NCBI RefSeq assembly: GCF_018343625.1
Contig: NZ_JAGYPG010000001.1
Span: 3,102-67,101 of the forward strand
Reading direction: 5' to 3'
DNA from: Lederbergia citri
GTDB lineage: Bacteria; Bacillota; Bacilli; Bacillales; Bacillaceae_C
DNA length: 64,000 bases
Below, piece after piece: positions 59,238-64,000 of the stretch. The notes under the pieces are model-generated. The model ran no database searches. It was not told the origin of the DNA and saw only the letters and a list, made by a program, of their open reading frames with translations. A program made the position numbers and the translations under genes. How positions within the stretch are numbered: the stretch's first letter is position 1; every line of letters starts with the position of its first letter.

Positions 59238-61313
59238 ATGAAATACTTTATTTTAGCAAAAGAGGCGATTAGGAGATTTTGGAGAAGAACTCATCTTAAT
59301 CAAATTATAATTTTGCTTTTATCATTATCTATATTGATTGGACTTGCTTATTTTGCCTATTTAGCGAGTGCAGCAAATGTCGAATCATTAAAAGAAGGCC
59401 TTTCTCAATCGACTGTTATTTATGATAAAGATGAGGACGAGGCAAGTAAAATATCAGCTAATAGGATCGAAGGAGTATCGATTGACAAAGTTCCATCTAA
59501 TTTACAGAATGCTATTATCGCCATTGAAGATCACCGTTTCAAAGAGCATAAAGGATTTGATGTACAAGGAATCATGAGGGCGGTCTTCCTTAATCTAAAA
59601 TCTGGACGAATAAGTGCAGGGGGAAGTACAATCACCCAACAATTGACCAAGGTTGCACTATTGTCACCTGAACGCACGTTCAAGAGAAAATTAGAAGAAC
59701 TGTTTTTAGCGGTTGAAATGGAAAAGACATATTCAAAAGATGAGATTTTAGAAATGTATATGAATCAAGTGTATTTCGGAAGTGGTGCATATGGTGTACA
59801 AAATGCATCAAGAAAATATTTTGGGAAAGATGTAGAGAATATTACGTTAAGTGAAGCGGCAACGCTTGCTGGGATTATTAACCGCCCTACTGCGCTGGAT
59901 CCTAATAATAATTATGATGGAGCCATGAAACGTCGTGATGTTGTACTAGGACAAATGAAAAAGTACAATATGATCTCAGATCAGCAATATCAAGACGCTG
60001 TCGCTGAAAAAATTGTGTTGAACGATAAAGGAGGCGACCCATTAAAAGGGAAATATCCTTATTATGTAGACGCGGTTATTAATGAAGCAATCAATTTATA
60101 CGGATACACTCAAGATGAACTTTTAACAAAAGGATACAAAATATATACGGAAATGGATCAAAATCTTCAATCCTCACTCGAAAAGGTTTATGAGAATAAT
60201 TCGCTTTTCCCAGTGAGCAGCGATGGAACATTGGCACAAAGTGGAGCAGTGTTGCTCGATCCAAGTTCTGGAGGATTAAGAGCGCTTGTGGGCGGTAGAG
60301 GAGATCATACATTCCGTGCCTATAATCGCGCTACACAATTAACAGCACAACCAGGATCTGTAATGAAACCATTAGCCGTGTACATTCCAGCATTAGAAAC
60401 AGGGTATACTGTACAATCAAAACTTAAAGATGAGGCAGATTTATCTTATGATGGCTATCAGCCTAAAAACTATAATAACCAGTATCTTGGAGAAGTTCCG
60501 ATGTATAAGGCGGTAGAAGACTCATTAAACGTACCGGCAGTTTGGTTATTAAATGAAATTGGTCTTAATAAGGGGATCGACTCTGTTACTAGATTTGGTC
60601 TTCCGCTTCAAGACAAGGACAAAAATCTAAGCTTAGCTCTCGGAGGAACGAGATCAGGTTATTCTCCTAAACAAATGGCTGAAGCATATGCAGTTTTTGC
60701 GAACGGCGGCCAAAGGGTGCAAAGTCATATAATAACGAAAATCGTTGGACCTACTGGAAACTTTGAAGTAGAAGTAAAACCTAAGAAAACCCGCGTTACA
60801 GACCGGAAAACAGCAGAACAAATGACTTCCATGTTATTAAACGTCGTAGAATCCGGAACCGGGAGGAATGCACAAATAAATGGATATACGATTGCAGGAA
60901 AAACTGGATCTACACAGCTTCCGTATGAAGACATAAAAGAAGGAACAAAAGATCAATGGTTCGTTGGCTATACTCCTAATCTGGTCGGAGCCGTATGGTT
61001 AGGTTACGATATAACTGATCGAAACCACTATTTAAAAGGTAAAAGTGGGGATACAGTAGTACCTGTTTTTCGTGCGATAATGAGCGGAGCACTTCCACAT
61101 GTAGAAAAAATGAGTTTTGAAACTAAATCAATAAACCAACATTTACAGGAACAACAACAAGATAACATATCAATTAAAGAGAAATTTGATAAGTTCGATG
61201 AAAAGATGATAAAAGAAGCAGAGAAATGGAAAGAAAAGCTTGAAAAAGGAAAAGGTAATCTTAAAAAGTTTGAAGAAAAACTGAAAGACATCTATAACAA
61301 ATATAGACATTAG
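59238..61313 (+). CDS. class A penicillin-binding protein (PBP1A family)
   Basis: 691 residues from 59238, which follows GTGGGGAC; the frame opens ten codons earlier. One membrane anchor (22-42), then the GT51 transglycosylase domain (catalytic Glu in IEDHRFKEHKG, GGSTITQQLTK at 128-138) and the transpeptidase domain (Ser in PGSVMKPLA, SLN, KTGST). Both steps of peptidoglycan polymerisation are covered. The C-terminus ends in a Lys/Glu-rich helix. Resembles PbpF/PbpG in size, both of which act in sporulation or vegetative wall synthesis; I cannot choose between them. Confidence 0.93.
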   Translation: MKYFILAKEAIRRFWRRTHLNQIIILLLSLSILIGLAYFAYLASAANVESLKEGLSQSTVIYDKDEDEASKISANRIEGVSIDKVPSNLQNAIIAIEDHRFKEHKGFDVQGIMRAVFLNLKSGRISAGGSTITQQLTKVALLSPERTFKRKLEELFLAVEMEKTYSKDEILEMYMNQVYFGSGAYGVQNASRKYFGKDVENITLSEAATLAGIINRPTALDPNNNYDGAMKRRDVVLGQMKKYNMISDQQYQDAVAEKIVLNDKGGDPLKGKYPYYVDAVINEAINLYGYTQDELLTKGYKIYTEMDQNLQSSLEKVYENNSLFPVSSDGTLAQSGAVLLDPSSGGLRALVGGRGDHTFRAYNRATQLTAQPGSVMKPLAVYIPALETGYTVQSKLKDEADLSYDGYQPKNYNNQYLGEVPMYKAVEDSLNVPAVWLLNEIGLNKGIDSVTRFGLPLQDKDKNLSLALGGTRSGYSPKQMAEAYAVFANGGQRVQSHIITKIVGPTGNFEVEVKPKKTRVTDRKTAEQMTSMLLNVVESGTGRNAQINGYTIAGKTGSTQLPYEDIKEGTKDQWFVGYTPNLVGAVWLGYDITDRNHYLKGKSGDTVVPVFRAIMSGALPHVEKMSFETKSINQHLQEQQQDNISIKEKFDKFDEKMIKEAEKWKEKLEKGKGNLKKFEEKLKDIYNKYRH

Positions 61314-61314
61314 G

Positions 61315-61345
61315 GGGGACGGAGTTTTTCGTCCTCTCATTTTTT
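61315..61345 (+). terminator. terminator of the PBP gene
   Basis: GGGGACG pairs with CGTCCTC (one G-U), followed by CATTTTTTT. Confidence 0.65.
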
Positions 61346-61419
61346 TAGGAAACTCGTGGTTCTTATATAGCAGTTACCCGAAAAACAAAAATCCACTAAT
61401 ATCGCCAAATCCTTAGGTA

Positions 61420-61480
61420 TTCCACGTCCTGTAAGCTTTTACATCGATGGGCAAGTAGCTCACGCTTTTCTTATTCTTAT
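61420..61480. repeat. dispersed repeat, short copy
   Basis: CCACGTCCTGTAAGC, ACATCGATGGGCAAG and CTCACGCTTTTCTTATT match the right half of the family seen at 37391. It lies upstream of fumC. Confidence 0.6.
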
Positions 61481-61558
61481 TATTGTAATAAAGATGAAAA
61501 CTCGGAAGAATTATGAGAAAATAGAAATTGTGAAAAAGAGTAATAGGAGGCAATACAT

Positions 61559-62941
61559 ATGGATTATCGTATTGAGAAAGATACAATCGGTGAAATAAAA
61601 GTACCTCAAGATAAGTATTGGGGAGCACAAACACAAAGAAGTAAAGAAAATTTTAAGATTGGCGGAGAGAAAATGCCAATCGAGGTTATTAGGGCGTTCG
61701 CACAATTAAAGAAAGCAGCGGCTATTTCTAATAACAAGCTTGGAAAATTATCAGATGCCAAAACAGCGGTAATTACGCAAGCGTGTGATGAAGTTTTAGA
61801 GGGAAAATTCAATGATCATTTTCCACTTGTCGTATGGCAAACAGGCAGTGGTACACAGTCAAACATGAATGTGAATGAAGTCGTAGCAAGACGTGGAAAT
61901 GAGTTTTTAAAAGAACAAGGTTCCGAAGAAAAAATTCATCCGAACGATGATATTAACATGTCACAAAGCTCAAACGATACGTTTCCAACTGCTATGCATG
62001 TAGCCGCATATCATGATATACATAGTCGTCTATTGCCAGCAATTAATCAATTGAAACAAACCCTTCTTAAAAAAGAAGAAGCCTATATGAACATTATTAA
62101 AATAGGTCGTACTCATTTACAAGATGCAACGCCAATTACACTTGGACAAGAAATTAGCGGTTGGCGTGCAATGCTTGATAAAAGTGAAAAAATGATTAAA
62201 GAAAGTGCAGAACATTTGCTTAGCCTTGCAATTGGTGGAACGGCTGTAGGTACAGGAATCAATGCTGATCCAAAATTCGGAGACATGGTTGCAGCTCAGC
62301 TTGGAGAACAAACAGGATATTCCTTTGTTTCTTCCGATAATAAATATCACGCATTAACAAGCCATGATGAAATCGTATATGCTCACGGTGCACTTAAAGG
62401 ACTTGCTGCTGATTTAACAAAAATTGCCAATGATGTTCGCTGGTTGGCTAGTGGTCCAAGAAGTGGAATTGGCGAAATTACCATCCCTGCAAATGAGCCT
62501 GGAAGTTCCATTATGCCTGGTAAAGTAAATCCAACTCAAAGCGAGGCACTGACAATGGTGGCAGTTCAAGTATTCGGAAATGATGCTGCAATTGGATTTG
62601 CTGCTAGCCAAGGTAACTTTGAGCTTAATGTCTATAAACCTGTGATTATTTATAATTTCTTGCAATCCGTTCATTTACTAGCTGATGGAATGATTTCCTT
62701 TGACGTTAACTGTGTACAAGGACTAGAACCTAATACAGATGTAATCGAAGAAAACGTAAATCGCTCTTTAATGCTTGTAACAGCGCTGAATCCATACATT
62801 GGATACGAAAAAGCTGCAGAAATTGCAAAACTAGCATTTAAAGATGGCTCTACATTAAAAGAAGCTGCCATCAAAACAGGCTACGTTACTGAGGAACAAT
62901 ACGACGAATGGATTGTTCCAAGTAAAATGGTAAACCTCTAA
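61559..62941 (+). CDS. fumC: fumarate hydratase, class II
   Basis: 460 residues, RBS AGGAGG. Iron-independent fumarase converting fumarate to malate in the TCA cycle. Family boxes: [45 protein letters not shown] and signature [15 protein letters not shown]. Complete. Confidence 0.96.
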   Translation: MDYRIEKDTIGEIKVPQDKYWGAQTQRSKENFKIGGEKMPIEVIRAFAQLKKAAAISNNKLGKLSDAKTAVITQACDEVLEGKFNDHFPLVVWQTGSGTQSNMNVNEVVARRGNEFLKEQGSEEKIHPNDDINMSQSSNDTFPTAMHVAAYHDIHSRLLPAINQLKQTLLKKEEAYMNIIKIGRTHLQDATPITLGQEISGWRAMLDKSEKMIKESAEHLLSLAIGGTAVGTGINADPKFGDMVAAQLGEQTGYSFVSSDNKYHALTSHDEIVYAHGALKGLAADLTKIANDVRWLASGPRSGIGEITIPANEPGSSIMPGKVNPTQSEALTMVAVQVFGNDAAIGFAASQGNFELNVYKPVIIYNFLQSVHLLADGMISFDVNCVQGLEPNTDVIEENVNRSLMLVTALNPYIGYEKAAEIAKLAFKDGSTLKEAAIKTGYVTEEQYDEWIVPSKMVNL

Positions 62942-62976
62942 GAAAAGTATAAACAAGAGATGGTACATGCTATGTA

Positions 62977-63012
62977 AAAGGTCACCAAATTTTTTATTGG
63001 TGACCTTTGTTG
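62977..63012 (+). terminator. terminator of fumC
   Basis: AAAGGTCACC pairs with GGTGACCTTT around an AT-rich loop, followed by GTTGTT. Confidence 0.75.
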
Positions 63013-63029
63013 TTAAAAGTTGGATATCA

Positions 63030-63125
63030 TAGCGTACCAATTGTTGTATAGGTACCCTTCGGCGTTGGAAATTGTGGTATAAGGTCAAAGCGTGAAGGAC
63101 ACCAATCGTAGTATAGATACAATCC
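63030..63125. repeat. degenerate repeat between fumC and the SASP gene
   Basis: ACCAATTGTTGTATAGGTAC (63038) and ACCAATCGTAGTATAGATAC (63101) are similar 20-mers about 64 bases apart. The rest of 63013-63290 holds no gene. Confidence 0.5.
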
Positions 63126-63292
63126 CTCATTGCGGAAAGAGATTTGAAGTTCAGAAATTATAATATCCTGTTTTATTGAATTCAGAAATAATCAGTTAGG
63201 TAAACAATTAATGATAAAATTATTTTATAAAAAGAAACGTAATGTTTTATAGTCTAAAGATAAATTGATTTAAAGAAGCTGGCAAATAAACA

Positions 63293-63322
63293 GCCCCTGG
63301 TTTTATACCAAGGGCTTTTCCA
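63293..63322 (-). terminator. hairpin after the SASP gene
   Basis: AGCCCCTGG pairs with CCAAGGGCT (one mismatch) around TTTTATA; downstream of the minus-strand SASP gene. Confidence 0.6.
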
Positions 63323-63340
63323 TTTGTATGAAATTGTGTG

Positions 63341-63544
63341 TTAGCGAGAGAAACCGCCAAGCTGTTGTTCAGCCATTTGCACTAAACGCTTTGTAATTTC
63401 TCCACCAACAGATCCGTTAGCACGAGAAGTTGTTTCTGCGCCAAGGTTCACTCCAAATTCTTGAGCAATTTCATATTTCATTTGATCAATTGCTTGTTCT
63501 GCACCGTTTACTAGAATTTGGTTGGAGTTGCTGTTGTTAGCCAT
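63341..63544 (-). CDS. alpha/beta-type small acid-soluble spore protein
   Basis: 67 residues, RBS AAGGAGATG. Typical alpha/beta SASP: the germination-protease site region [20 protein letters not shown] and [20 protein letters not shown]. Coats and protects spore DNA and supplies amino acids on germination. It has a sigma-G promoter at 63664-63693, and the mRNA leader contains a tRNA-like structure. Confidence 0.96.
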   Translation of the reverse strand: MANNSNSNQILVNGAEQAIDQMKYEIAQEFGVNLGAETTSRANGSVGGEITKRLVQMAEQQLGGFSR

Positions 63545-63577
63545 TTTGTGTCATCTCCTTGTTGTGAAATATAGTAA

Positions 63578-63638
63578 TGGTTGGGTCAGCCGGAATTGCA
63601 CCGGCGCACGGGTCTCCGTGCCAACTTTGGATAACCCA
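63578..63638 (-). ncRNA. tRNA-like RNA with encoded CCA in the SASP leader
   Basis: On the minus strand, 61 bases: acceptor TGGGTTA pairs with TGACCCA over seven pairs, followed by discriminator A and CCA. The T-arm-like stem is GCCGG/CCGGC with loop TGCAATT. An anticodon-like stem GCACGG/CCGTGC has only a four-base loop. The D-arm is replaced by about ten unpaired bases. It cannot be a normal decoding tRNA. A tRNA-like small RNA of stationary phase (tRNA-Other) is known from the B. cereus group and may be related. Confidence 0.75.
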
Positions 63639-63663
63639 TTGATATGTCTCCGTTTGTATTTTG

Positions 63664-63693
63664 TATTATGATTTTTTTTACTTTAAAATATGC
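63664..63693 (-). promoter_or_regulatory. sigma-G promoter of the tRNA-like/SASP unit
   Basis: Minus strand: GCATA (63693-63689), 18-bp spacer, CATAATA (63670-63664), an exact fit to the forespore sigma-G consensus GHATR-N18-CATWHTA. The start point should lie near 63657, upstream of the tRNA-like structure, so both would be on one transcript. Confidence 0.85.
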
Positions 63694-63890
63694 GCTAGCC
63701 CATCAGGGAATTTTCTCCAAATAATTTAGTTGTATGTAAAGTTAGTATGTTTCTTTTAATAGAAAAAACTCTCCCTGATTTTAGAGAATTCGTTTAGAAT
63801 GAAATTATCAATATAATATTTTGAAACTTTGATGTGATCGCGGTTGAGATGTGGTTTGATATTGATTCGCAAAGAAAGTGGTTTAAAAAT
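63694..63890. other. AT-rich intergenic region
   Basis: ATCAGGGA (63699) and TCCCTGAT (63771) form inverted repeats about 70 bases apart that may form a long hairpin. No gene seen. Confidence 0.4.
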
Positions 63891-63891
63891 T

Positions 63892-63991
63892 GAATTTGCT
63901 CGATAATCCTAGTTTTATCTCGTCGAAACGGCACTAGAATGGAATTTGATCGATAAATCCTACATAATTCTCGATGAAACAGTATGAAAAA
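63892..63991. repeat. two ~50-bp tandem units at the window edge
   Basis: Units start at 63892 and 63942 (GAATTTG(C/A)TCGATAA...CTCG(T/A)(C/T)GAAAC). The array may continue past the window. Similar in unit length to the arrays at 25687 and 40827 but different in sequence. Confidence 0.65.
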
Positions 63992-64000
63992 AGAAATTGG

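Noticed and set aside
62855..63130. 91-codon minus-strand frame past the end of fumC
   Set aside because: No RBS; it covers the fumC terminator and the degenerate repeat.

Overview
The window is chromosomal DNA from an endospore-forming member of the Bacillaceae (low-GC Gram-positive). The evidence is a B. subtilis-like rRNA/tRNA operon end, RBSs with strong GGAGG cores, ATG/GTG/TTG starts, a small acid-soluble spore protein, prkA, yhbH and spoVR, two YjcZ-type micropeptides, and runs of B. subtilis-like order (queG-yhbB-trmL; rluA-type yhcT-yhcU; yhcY-yhcZ-yhdA-yhdB; pit-ykaA). I cannot name the species.

Layout. 1-1607: end of 23S rRNA, 5S rRNA and 13 tRNA genes, ending in tRNA-Leu(CAA). 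1553-22140: an integrated mobile element of about 20.5 kb, bounded by a perfect 58-bp direct repeat of the 3' half of tRNA-Leu. It carries a tyrosine integrase, a serine resolvase with a res-like site, several Cro/CI-type repressors, an FtsK-like DNA translocase paired with a replication-relaxation protein, a primase of the archaeo-eukaryotic type, many small unknown proteins, an HNH nuclease, a TerS-like HTH protein, a coiled-coil protein and an intact tape measure protein. I see no capsid, portal, large terminase, tail tube, baseplate or lysis gene. It also holds several structured non-coding stretches. The best reading is a phage satellite or plasmid-like integrative element able to use a helper's tails, but this is inference.

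22145-64000: ordinary chromosome. The displaced terminator of the tRNA operon comes first. It is followed by an inositol/sugar-type oxidoreductase and isomerase cluster, tRNA-Gly, queG-yhbB-trmL, a divergent TetR/MFS drug-efflux pair, sporulation genes (prkA, yhbH), an ABC importer, a purine permease, phosphate uptake, pseudouridine synthase, the YhcYZ two-component system with a Cys-rich GAF domain, spoVR, an esterase, a dipeptidase, topB, a sensor kinase, a class A PBP, fumC and an alpha/beta SASP gene. The SASP gene has a consensus sigma-G promoter, and its 5' leader contains a compact tRNA-like structure with an encoded CCA.

Intergenic space in the chromosome carries several repeat families. 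There are tandem arrays of 52-bp, 51-bp and about 50-bp units, and a dispersed family recognisable by CACGTCCTGTGG and CTGTACGTCG boxes. Within the element, a 30-bp motif recurs four times, and a run of four hairpins repeats a TTTGGCG box.
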